Of a DNA stretch of 64,000 nt, positions 20,750 through 30,573 are shown piece by piece. This stretch comes from Hemileia vastatrix (Eukaryota > Basidiomycota > Pucciniomycetes > Pucciniales > Zaghouaniaceae), in NCBI GenBank assembly GCA_030280995.1, contig JASXTE010000002.1, positions 40,032,183 to 40,096,182 of the forward strand. The letters are read 5' to 3'. The notes beneath the pieces were generated by a model. The model was not told the origin of the DNA. It was given only the letters and a program-made list of their open reading frames with translations, and did no database searches. The translations under genes and the position numbers were made by a program. How positions within the stretch are numbered: position 1 is the first letter of the stretch; each line of letters starts with the position of its first letter.

Positions 20750-20780
20750 TAATTGCGGATCCCTGAACATTGATACCCCC
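20750..20780 (-). repeat. Right terminal inverted repeat of the Harbinger-type element
   Basis: Read on the minus strand it starts GGGGGTATCAATGTT and ends GATCCGCAATTA, matching the left end at 4428-4458 except in the central four bases. TAATA follows at 20781-20785, as it precedes the left end. Confidence 0.8.
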
Positions 20781-20786
20781 TAATAT

Positions 20787-21749
20787 TTTTATGACTGTGG
20801 TGGTCAATTAGGCTTATCACCACAGCAAAAAATGACATCTTCTTTAAAACAACTTGCTTTTTGGATCTCCACTGATAGCACTGATGAGTATGTACATATT
20901 AGTGAAACAACTTCCCTCAGATCACTCAAGCATTTCATAAAAGATATAATCAGTATATATGAAGAGGAATACTTACAAGAACCTAATTCAGCAGAAAAAA
21001 AAGTTATTTTGAAGGAGTATGAAGAGCATGGATTTCTTGGCTGTCTTTGATCAATTTTAGGATTGCACTGGGAGTGGAAAAATTGTCCTGCAGCTTGGTC
21101 CAGCCAATTTCAAGGGAAAGAGGGTACACCAAGAATTGTATTGGAAGCTGTGGCCAGCAAAAGCCTATGCTTTTGGCATTTTTTTTTTGGAACTCTAGGT
21201 GCTCTAAATGACATCAATGTTCGCCATTGCAACAACATCTTTGACAAACTAGTGCGATACAAAATAAACAATCACAGATACAAAAATGCTTATTACCTTG
21301 CAGACGGCATTTATCCATCTTGGTCAACACTTGTCAAAACTATACCACACCCACAAGATGAAGCAAGTCAATACTACTCCAAACTACAAAAAGCTTCACA
21401 AAAAGACATTGAGCCTGCATTTGGAGTATTACAGATCCAGTGGGGTATCATTCAACAACCATGTCAACTATGGACAATAGAAACTTTGAAAGAGGTAATG
21501 AAGTGTTGTGTAATATTACACAACATGATCATTCAGTCGAAATCAAGTACTGATCCTTACCTATTGAATTCTGAGAACATATCAAGTCAAATAGTGCAAA
21601 CACATCATGATTCCACATTGTTCAACAGCATTACTGAATATATGCAGAGAAGTCAAGATTTGCATAACTCCTCAATACATTTCCAATTATGTGAAGATTT
21701 GAAGATTCACAACTGGAATTCTAGAGGAATGGATGGAGGTGTAGAGTAA
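20787..21749 (+). pseudogene. Harbinger (Plant_tran-type) transposase, C-terminal half
   Basis: It continues the gene begun at 4095. The frame runs FYDCGGQLGLSPQQK, DEYVHISETT, GFLGCL, then TGA at 21048-21050, then LHWEWKNCPAAWSSQFQGKE, GTLGALNDINV, YYLADGIYPSW, DIEPAFGVLQIQW and CCVILHNMII, ending at 21749. This is the standard Plant_tran (PF04827-type) order. The TGA replaces the expected Gly, and SILGLHWEW stands where SIDCMHWEW is usual, so the first catalytic Asp is lost; the second Asp (LNDINV) and the Glu (DIEPAFG) remain. The copy is dead. Its partner gene lies at 23675-24870, convergent. Confidence 0.85.
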
Positions 21750-21770
21750 ATTTTGTTGTAAGTAGCTATT

Positions 21771-23625
21771 AGCCTATATTAAAAAAGAAAATTAGTATAA
21801 TGAAAAAAGCATAACAAAATACTACTAACAGTATACTACTATATACTAGAAGGATTGAAAAATCCTATACTTCACATTGATACAAAAAAATTGATTAGCT
21901 TAAATGTGGAATTTTTTAAAAATTGTTGAAAAAAATAAATAAAATTGATTGATAGAAATTTTCACATACCCGTTTATTTAAATGACCACCTCTTTAAATT
22001 TATCATTAGAAATCTTATAAATATGAAGCCTTATTTATAAAAACACGTAAAAATTTAAATTAATAAAAGAGAAATAATATATAACATTGCAAAGAATATA
22101 GATCATTTTACATTGCAGAAGTGTGAGTGAAGGAAAGGGGCAAAGATATAGTGTATAATTGGTTACATTGCAGAGGTGTGAGTAAAGTAAAGGTGCAAAG
22201 ATATAGTGTAAAATTGATTACATTGCAGAAGTGTGAGTAAAGGAAAGGCACAAAGATATAGTACATAATTGGTTACATTACAGAAGTGTGAGTGAAGGAA
22301 GAAGGCACAAAAGGCCCTTCTTATATATTAGAAAGGAGTCCAACTTGCACCAACTCCAGGGCACTCACCCGTTCAGCCACAACTCCTGTGGCAAATATGA
22401 TTCATCCCCAATGTAGTGAAAAAAACTAAAAAGTAATTAATGTGGAAAATACTTACCTAGAAAAAAAAAGGAGATGCCGAGAGAATGAGAGAAATTAAAT
22501 GAAAACAAAAAAAACAAGTAATATGAAAATTACTTACCTGGAAAAAAAGGAGAAGCCAAAAAGAACTAGCAAACAGTTGAAGAAAACTAACAGAGAAGGT
22601 GGAAAATACTTACCTAGAAAAAAAAAGAGATGCCAAGAGATTGAGAGAAAGTAGAAAAAAAAATAACTGTAATATGAAAATTAGTTACCATGAAAAAATA
22701 GGAGAAGCCAAAAGAAGCTAACACACTGTTGAATCAAAATAAAAGGTAATGTGGAAAATACTTACCTTGAAAATAATGGAGAAGCTGAAAAAATTTAACA
22801 ATCAGTAAATTAGAAAAAAAAGGAAGCCAAAATTACATTTGGCTTCTCCATTATTTTCAAGGTAAGTATTTTCCACATTACCTTTTAGTTTGATTCAACG
22901 GTGTGTTAGCTTTTTTTGGCTTCTCCTATTTTTTCAAGGTAACTAATTTTCATATTAAAGTTATTTTTTTTTCTACTTTCTCTCAATCTCTCGGCATCTC
23001 CTTTTTTTTCTAGGTAAGTATTTTCCACACTAATTACTTTTTAGTTTTTCTTACTACATTGTGGATGTGTCATATTTGCCACAGGAGTTGTAGCTAAATG
23101 GGTCAGTGCCCTGGAGTTGGTGAAAGTAGAACTCCTCTCTAATATATAAGAAGGGCCTTTTGCGCCTTCTTCCTTCACTCACACTTCTGCAATGTAACCG
23201 ACTATACACTATATCTTTGCGCCTTTCCTTTACTCACACTTCTGCAATGTAACCAATTATACACTATATCTTTGCGCCTTTCCTTCACTCACACTTCTGA
23301 AATGTAAAATGATCTATATTCTTTGCAATGTTATATATTATTTCTCTGTTATTAATTTAAATTTTTATGTGTTTTTAAAAATAAGGCTTCATATTTATAA
23401 GATCTCTAATGATAAGTTTAAAGAGGTGGTCATTTAAATAAACGGGTATGTGCAATTTTCTATCAATCAATTCTATTTATTTTTTTCAACAATTTTTAAA
23501 AAATTCCACATTTAAGCTAATCAATTTTTTTGTATCAATGTGAAGTATAGGAATTTTCAATCCTTCTATAATATAAGTATTATTTTATTATGCTTTATTC
23601 ATTATACTAATGTTTTATATCAGGT
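21771..23625. repeat. Large foldback element (arms of about 0.9 kb)
   Basis: Two imperfect inverted arms meet near 22820-22850, in the middle of AGCCAAAATTACATTTGGCT. Outer landmarks match in order: CTATACTTCACATTGATAC (21868 and, inverted, near 23540), the ACGGGTATGTG block, and three to four 60-bp subrepeats with GTGTGAGTGAAGGAAAGG. Inner blocks contain tandem TTGGCTTCTCC...AGGTAAGTATTTTCC units of about 100 bp. It sits between the two convergent genes of the oldest Harbinger element. Transcription would give one long hairpin RNA. No coding capacity seen. Confidence 0.85.
22335..22379 (-). promoter_or_regulatory. Possible RNA polymerase III A and B boxes (tRNA/SINE-like)
   Basis: On the minus strand TGGCTGAACGGG (22379-22368) fits the A-box pattern TRGCNNAGYNGG with one mismatch. 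GTTGGACTCC (22344-22335) fits the B box GTTCGANNCC with one mismatch, 35 bases away start to start. GGAGT and ACTCC could pair like an acceptor stem. The other foldback arm has a weaker copy (23091-23135). It could be chance. Confidence 0.3.
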
Positions 23626-23674
23626 CAAGTAAAAATTAAAAAAATAACCAAATTAAGAGCTATCACCATTCAAC

Positions 23675-24870
23675 CACCACTTCTTAAATCATCTTTCATT
23701 TTATTTAATATATCTAGATCATCATCATCACAAAAGTTATTATTCTTCAACATTAAGAGTTGCTGAATTTCACTGCTTTGCATCTCACAGTCTGATTCTT
23801 GTAAGTTTATTCTCATGTTTTGCTGATTTATCTTTGTATTTGTTTCTTAAAGGTCGCATTTTCTTTTATCAAGATGAAGCCATTCTTTTTGTATGATTAT
23901 TTGTTCTTTGGTAAGTTCGAGTTGATTTTGAGCTATATCAAGCTGCTTTTCTGATAAATTGATTTTTTTTGCAGATATTTCATTGCTTTCAAGAATGGCC
24001 TCAATGCGTTTTTCAGCTGCATCATTGTAAGGTGAAAAGCCCTCATCTTTTTTCCCTTCAGATAAATCAGCAAGTCGACATTTTTTGGCAGCTTTTTGGC
24101 CCAGCGGGCCGTCGGAATAGTTTGGAGAGGGTGAGGCAGGACAACTGCTGGAGTCAAATTGATTTCTTGGGTCACTTGAAAAACTGTCCATAGGTGTAGC
24201 TCTTTGTGCACTTGAAAAACTATCTATTGGAGAATTTCTAGAATTTAGGGGTTAGGTATGTTTCATTTACCATTTTGGAGCAAACTTGAGCTTCTCCCAT
24301 GCTAACAAACTTTTAAAAGTTGTTTTACACTGATCTTGATAGAGAGAAAGTGCACTTCAAAGCCAATCACTGGGACTTGTTCTGCTTGGTGGATTCCTTT
24401 CAATACCATGATATATTGCACTAAACTTAAGTGTTGAAGTGTTCAAAGCTTGCCATATAAAGTGGGATAGAAGAATAATTAGTCATTTTTGAGTAGCATG
24501 ATTAAATATTAAATATAAAAAATGTTTAATAATATGTATCTTATTTTAATATGTTCAAAATCTAGGTAGTGCAGTTTACTATGAGCATTAAAGTGTACTT
24601 CAACTTTCTTATAGAAGGTTTCCCCTGACTGTGATGTAGAAAATTCAGGTTGTTCACTAATAGATATCCAAGAAATAGCAAGTTATTCTTCCTCCTGTGT
24701 GTTCCATTTTGGAGATCATTTTTTCCTTGGATCTCTTGAAATTTTTGTAGTGTATGTTGGTGTTGAATTTCCAGTAGTGTAATGAAGTATATATAAGTGA
24801 TATTTGGTTTTAATAGTGAGTAAAGTGGCTTGGAATGAAAATTGTAAAAAATGAGGAGCCGGGAAGGAGG
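23675..24870 (-). pseudogene. Myb/NAM-like DNA-binding partner of the Plant_tran Harbinger element
   Basis: The gene reads right to left. Near 24700-24600 one frame gives a Myb/SANT-like segment (STSQSGETFYKKVEVHFN). At about 24440-24250 come KFSAIYHGIERNPPSRTSPS and LLAWEKLKFAPKW, a pattern typical of these proteins (NPPSG, PKW). At 24191-23847 follow DGPLGQKAAKKCRLADL and a charged coiled coil (NEISAKKINLSEKQLDIAQN), the C-terminal region associated with NAM-like partners. A final exon near 23815-23675 ends SGG-stop. Frame changes and a stop occur between segments; some may be short introns. Such proteins bind the transposon ends and import or recruit the transposase. It is convergent with the transposase at 20787-21749. 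Confidence 0.6.
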
Positions 24871-24893
24871 CAAGCACCACAGAAAATTTGGGG

Positions 24894-24916
24894 GGGGGTA
24901 TTGCTAGCAATACCCC
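24894..24916. repeat. Palindrome GGGGTATTGCTAGCAATACC
   Basis: A perfect dyad (GGGGTATTGC facing GCAATACCCC around TA) directly upstream of the NAM-like gene. It may mark the right end of the oldest Harbinger element, but I found no matching left end. Confidence 0.4.
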
Positions 24917-25029
24917 TCATTTAAAAATTTTGGGAAGTGGTGGGAAGCTGTTGGGAATTCATTGTGAAACCAGATTTAAATCAATTGGACAAAGATTTGG
25001 TAATCAGTTAGACCTAGGTTCAACCCAAC

Positions 25030-25251
25030 TCAATCACAGGTCTCTTGGAGCTTGGTGATTACTTTGATCTTCAGCTGAGCACAGATTGAGCAAAGCTTGA
25101 ACATATCACTTAACATATCATAATATTCACTTTCCCATCTTGTGGAAAGCAAAATTTGATATTTGGTCAAAGAATATCTACAGATATTTTCTTGCCAAGT
25201 TGGTAACAGAAGGTTAAACTGTAGTATCTCAATTATTAAATTAGAATACAT
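25030..25251 (-). pseudogene. Possible hAT transposase fragment
   Basis: The segment YQILLSTRWESEYYDMLSD resembles the TRWNST..ML region of hAT transposases. The flanks give no further hAT motifs such as the C-terminal dimerisation segment. The match is short and may be coincidental. Confidence 0.25.
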
Positions 25252-26340
25252 AGATATTTGCTAAAACATACAATTCAAATCAATTTTAATATTATTGAGA
25301 TCACCATAAGTGTCTGTCCAAAGACTTACAAAAAGTGTGTTAGTATCAAGACATCATTCTAGATAGTAGTTTCAATTTGGATTTTGAACTGCCATCTAAA
25401 GCATTTTACTATTAGACAGAAACATAAATAAGTGTAATAAGAGCAAAATTATTCTATTTTGTGATTATAATGTAACAATAAAGCACATTTTTATTAAGAA
25501 AATTTTTCTTCTTCCACAAACCCAAATTTACTCTATAGGCTCAAGATTTATTTTTAAGCCATATTATTCATTTCAGTTATCATTGATTTACTTCCAATAT
25601 TTTTTAGAAAGATAATAATAATACATGTGAATGAATTATGAGCTTAGCCTAGCAGATGCTAAAAAGTTATTTTGTCATTTTATTCAAAACTGATTATTCA
25701 TTTTTTGCTTCAATTCATCTTTTAACAACCACTATCTTCAGATACTATTCTTACTTAATATGTCAAGTCTCAGATGTGTTGTAAAGTTCTCAATAACAAT
25801 TGAGCAAATTTATATGAATTTAATTTCAAGATTTCAAAACTCACCAACCCCCACGATTTTACAGCGAGGCCATTTGAATGTTCATATTTTTGGACTATTT
25901 GAAGAATAAAAACCAACCCTTTTTGGTAATTTTTCTCAAGTGCAGAGTCAGCACATTGGACCACTATTGGGTGACATTGGGTCTGGATCTCACCATTTAA
26001 ACCAAAGAAGTGCCTTGAGTCCTATGAAGCCATTCTATTTTCATGCTTACTTGGTTCCAGTTTTTGGTAATCAGTATCAACTTTGGGGATGCCTCTTTTC
26101 TTCAAGTACACTAATAAGTCTTGCTTAAGAAGCATTTTCTTCTGCTCAAATCAATTTATGTCCAATCACGAACTACAACTCCACTATCTTTTTTAATATC
26201 CCGCATGTAATTTTTGAAGGCTCTTTCCAAATATCTCAGAGTACTCAAGATTAGAAAGCTGATAAACTTTTCCAAGGAATCAAAAAATTTCTCAAAACAC
26301 ATCAACTTCAAGAAATAAATTTTATGATTTAAAATAAATG
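25252..26340. other. AT-rich region without a supported gene
   Basis: No domain is recognisable. Frames at 25770-25964 (minus) and 25940-26290 (plus) are short. The plus frame could be a decayed upstream part of the SNF2 gene that follows. Confidence 0.4.
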
Positions 26341-28186
26341 AATGTTAAAGGAAAATTTGGATATCATGTGGAGGCACCAGGACAACCATTGGCTTAGAGT
26401 TGGATTTGATGACTATAAAGATCAGTTTCCTAACAATCAATTAACCCCTGAAGGAAACAGGTCCATACTCGCTGATGATATGGGTTTGGGAAAGACACTG
26501 TCAACTCTTTCTCTTATTAGTGCAAGTCAAAGTGAAGCAAGAAAATTACAGGTCTTGGAAAATCAAAAAGGTATTAATTGGAGTTCAGCCACACTGATTA
26601 TATGCCCACTGGCAACACTATTGAATTGGATCAATGAAATAAGTGTGCACTTTGAAGATAATGCGCTTCCTTTCAAGGTTCTTTATGGGAAGGATTGTCA
26701 AAATACAAACGTCAATGAGCTACAGGACACTGCTATTGTTTTAACAACCTATGAAACAGATAGCCCAACGATGTCAAAAAATCAAAGCCAAAAAAAGATA
26801 CCGGTGACTCAAAAGCTCTTTTGGTATAGAGTTGTTTTAGATGAAGCTCAGTTAGTGCCCATTTCTATATCTAAAACTTAAAACTTAATTTTTATAATCA
26901 ATTTTTATAAATATTCTTTTAGTTGAATTAAAAATCCTTACTTGCAGAGGGCTCAAACAATATTTGACTTGGAATCCCAACACTGACTATGCTTGACTGG
27001 AACTCCACTTCCAAACAGGCCCACTGACCTTCAAAGTCTCATATTTTTTCTTAGAATCAAAAGTGGCAAGAATACTGGTTATGGAAGAATCTCCTTTTTC
27101 CAGGTTTGCAAAGAGGAAAGGCTAATTCTATTAAATCAATCAATCACTTAATTAAAGTCATAAGCCTACGTAGAACAAAAGATGCAATTTTGTCTCTTCC
27201 AAAAAAGATTCAAAGGGGGATATCGGTTCAATTAGCAGATCCATGAAGGTCTAAACTTGATGTGCTTCAAGAAGGATTCACTGAGCAATATGGGCCCTCC
27301 AGAAGCACTGACCTCCCTTGGGACTCATCCAAGTTTCTTAGAGAGCTAATAATTTTAAGAAAATTCTGCAACCATCCAATCTACCAAAATCTGGATGAAA
27401 CTCCAACTTTTGATTTCACCTGGCAGCATTCCGCAAAGATTTGTCATCTTATAGGCCACTTGCAAATTTTTTTGTCTGGTGGAAGGGGTGCAAATTTTCC
27501 AAAAGCTGTTATATTATCCAACTTTGCAGACTTTTTGCAGATGTAAGTGATTCTATAATGAATTGTTTTACAAAATTGTGTTGGCTTATTAAAAATTTTT
27601 TTCTAATATTTCAAAATAGAATAAAGATGGCTATAGATGACCACAATATTAGGTATACCCAGCTTATGGGTGAACTCAGCAGGACAAAGCAAGACAAAAA
27701 TATGCATGAATTCCATTTTAATAAAAATTGCCAAGTTTTGGTTGGAACGATTCAGGCTGCAGGAGTGGGTATAGATCTCAGGTGTTCTCAAAATGTATAT
27801 ATAATAGTGAGCTCAATGTATTATATTTCATATTAAGAACAAAAATATTAAATTTTTTTATGTTAAATGTTGAAATAGGAGCCAAATTGGAATCCAGCAG
27901 TTGAGAATCAGGCTGTTGATCAGCTGTATAGAATGGGGCAGCAAAATGAAGTAAATGTTTTGAATTATTTTGTACATGGAAGTATAGAATTCAGCACGTA
28001 TAAGATTCAAAGGAAAAAAATGGAGCTAACAATGTAAGCCCAATTTAAATTCTATACATTATAATGATAATAGTAATTGTTAAAATTATGTTTTTGTTTT
28101 CAAGGCTAAGTGTCCCAAACAGTGTAAATGATGAGTATGAGTGTGCAAACCTATTATTAAGGGAGTTTGTCAATCACTCACATTAG
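26341..28186 (+). pseudogene. SNF2/Rad16-like DEAD-box helicase remnant
   Basis: Members use ATP to remodel chromatin or translocate on DNA. Motifs appear in the proper order: GNRSILADDMGLGKTLSTL (Walker A), LIICPLATLLNWINEI, IVLTTYET, WYRVVLDEAQ (Walker B), LCLTGTPLPNRPTDLQSL (motif III), RRTKDAILSLPKK, LRKFCNHP, KAVILSNFADFLQ, VLVGTIQAAGVGIDL (motif V) and NQAVDQLYRMGQ (motif VI), ending at TAG 28184-28186. Gaps near 26880-26950, 27545-27620 and 27805-27880 look like introns. In-frame stops (for example near 26987 and 27244) and frame changes between motifs show decay. It overlaps the 3' end of the convergent gene at 28170 by 17 bases. Whether it was a host gene or transposon cargo is not clear. 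Confidence 0.75.
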
Positions 28187-29150
28187 AGGAAGCAAGAATT
28201 TCAAGGAGAGCAGGTAAATTTATGGGATTTTGAGTATTTAAAAGTCTGAGTTGTTGAGGATTTAGAGATGCAAGATATAAGGGAGAATAACAGTCATTTG
28301 GCAAACCCTGGGGGACATGAGAAGGATTAAGGTTAGGTGATAATGTTGAAACCAAACTAATTCTTTTGTACAAGGACAAGTACTTCAGCAAACTTCCAGA
28401 GTAGGTTGAAGTATCTCGAATATCAAAGTGTTTTTGGTCAAGATATTGTGCAACTTTAGAAAAATCTTCAGACCTCCATTGCATTAAGATATGTCTTAAC
28501 GATCCATCATTATCAATTTTGTTGTCTGAACAACACTTGATTTTTGTGAAAATGTTGTGATAAGTTTCACAATGTGGAAGTTGTTTAAGAAGTTTAGTTC
28601 AGTTAACTGAATTCTAAGAATCTTTGTTATTTGAAATAAAGGTCATGAATAAAAATGGTTGAAAAAAAGGGGATTTTCATACTTTTTTTATTCTATATTT
28701 ATGCTTTCTCACTTTGATTATTTCTTGAGAGCTATCAGAATCCTTCTCAAGTCTTAATTTTTTAGCATGACCTAAAAACCAAAAGTGAAGAACTCCCATT
28801 TGATTTGAGAAGCTAATTTGAGTTGAGTCAATCAGATATGCAATCAAATTATTGGTTTTTAAGGCATTTTCCCAGTGTTTAATGAGAATATTTGCCAAGA
28901 CCTGGTTCCATTTTTCAAACCAGTCTAGGTTCCAAGCAAAAGTTGACCCTGGGAAACCACACATGCAAAGGTGGTCAATAAAAGATTCATGGAAAATGGG
29001 TGGAAACTTTTACGAAACAGCTGAATATGATTCTGGATGAGGTAGTTCAAAGGCGGTGTTGCAAGAATTCATGTCCAATGATGAAAATCTGTTTAATTTC
29101 TCTTCAGTAGGGTTTTGTTTCTATCCATTTGATTCTGGTGACATATAAAA
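28170..29150 (-). pseudogene. Accessory protein family with WNQ...HW and LPxxCYS motifs, copy A
   Basis: Frames on the minus strand give FAWNLDWFEKWNQVLANILI, KHWENAL, then a basic region, and after a gap VPQGLPNDCYSPLYLASLNP, ending at 28170. Stops interrupt the upstream part. The same two landmarks occur in the same order at 34344-35960. I recall similar uncharacterised proteins near transposons in rust genomes, but cannot name a function. It is tail-to-tail with the SNF2 remnant. Confidence 0.45.
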
Positions 29151-29370
29151 AAGTGAAAAACAAAAATTTTGTATATATCTACAAAAGTGAGAATTGAATG
29201 GAGGCAAAGTCTCATTAAAAATTCTATTAAGTGTTTGTGTGTTTGTGGGGAGTTTTCCATGAAAAGTAAGAGCTACTAGGGTTCATAAACAATTAGATTA
29301 AGAAAGTGTTCAATAAAATTAAACAAAGAGGAAGGATAAATTGTGGAGCTCCAAAAACTTTATGATCAAA

Positions 29371-29597
29371 CACCCCGCAATACGGGGGGCAGACTTGTTA
29401 GCAAGTCCGCAACCTTGGACTCAAATTCACCACAGATTGAACACACATTGAGCTATTGACAAAGGAACCATACAATCAGGGATGAACACCACTCAGCAGA
29501 ACAGTTTTAGGTGGGTCTTCAAGTAGAGTTCAGTATGAGTTCAGTCTGAGTTCAGGTTGGGGACTTGCTAGCAAGTCCACCCCCTATATTGCGTAGT
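29371..29597. mobile_element. CACTA-type MITE, copy 2
   Basis: The ends are CACCCCGCAATACGGGGGG and, inverted, CACTACGCAATATAGGGGG. The 3-bp duplication AAA lies at 29368-29370 and 29598-29600. The orientation is opposite to copy 1. The internal sequence (GATTGAACACACATTGAGCT, CAGCAGAACAGTTTTAGGTG) is shared with the other copies. Confidence 0.85.
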
Positions 29598-29600
29598 GAA

Positions 29601-30573
29601 AGTTGATTTAAGGAGAAATATCACAAACATTAAGAATAAGAAATATTTCAACTTTATGGCATTATAATATGCATAAATTATATTTTTATATGCAATTTGA
29701 ACTCAAAAGGAATGGCACAAAAGGAAGAGAATGATTATGTGATAAAAGCAGACTCATTTGAGAAAAGGATTTTTTTTCTTTTCAAAAAATGTTTCCACAA
29801 AAATAATTTGATAAATGTGAGGCTATGTTCATTTTTTGATTACCAAAAAAATATTTTTGGTCCAATATGATAGTAATACATGTTCTATTGAGTAATTTTT
29901 GTTCAAACTGAATAAATAGACTAGAGTGTCACTTCATCACATTTATGTATGAAAATTTATACAAGGTTTCAGATTTTTTGTAATGCTTTAAGGTTTACAC
30001 TTTTGTAGCATCTATTATTTGAGTATTTTTGATTATTTCTTTATGGGAAATTCTACCTAGTACAGACCAATTTTCAAAGTGAAGGAAATATGTTTGTGAT
30101 TGTTTTTTACAAATTATTAACCTTATTTTTGGGGTAATTTTTTAAATAAATATGTTAAAAATATGGATTACTTTTCTTATAGTCCGTAACTAAGAATTTT
30201 TACTAAAATAGAATAATTATAGGGTAGTTAGATATAACTCAGAAGGCATTTGATAGAAAAATAATTAAGATGCTTGTGTGTACAATAGAATTTTTTCTAT
30301 GATAGAAAATATTCTGATAAACCTGCATGCATTGTTGTACAAATGCAGAGAGTATACAGAATACAAATAAAGTAGACTGCATAGCTTTTAATTAATATAT
30401 AATTTATCTGATTAAAAATAAACATTTTAACTTAAATAATTTCAACACATATTCCATCCTATTCTTTTGATAAAAAATGTAGCTTATATTAGCTAGTGCC
30501 TTGCAAAAAAAAGGAATACCTTCAATCGGTAACTTCCAACAGCTAACTTATTCCTACTTTTATCACAATTACA
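29601..30573. other. AT-rich spacer upstream of the CACTA transposase remnant
   Basis: No gene seen. It may contain the promoter of the following transposase gene; no CACTA terminus was found in it. Confidence 0.4.

Larger units (their letters stand above)
4428..20780. mobile_element. Composite PIF/Harbinger-type DNA transposon carrying Myb-like, TET-like and DDE transposase genes
   Basis: The two ends are inverted copies: GGGGGTATCAATGTT, four variable bases, then GATCCGCAATTA, matching at 28 of 31 positions. TAATA directly flanks both ends (4423-4427 and 20781-20785). Inside are a Myb/coiled-coil gene (4778 to 14651, interrupted), a TET/JBP-like dioxygenase gene (minus strand, 17002-15499), a CACTA MITE, a C/G-rich inverted repeat and a DDE_Tnp_4-type transposase (minus strand, 20451-19141). 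Removing the LTR retrotransposon leaves about 7.9 kb. The element lies within the reading frame or an intron of an older transposase whose halves flank it. The superfamily call rests on the transposase. The duplication length is uncertain because related small elements share only TA at their edges. Confidence 0.8.

Noticed and set aside
24990..25050. tRNA or SINE suggested by GGTTCAACCC near 25019
   Set aside because: No A box at a suitable distance and no cloverleaf could be drawn.
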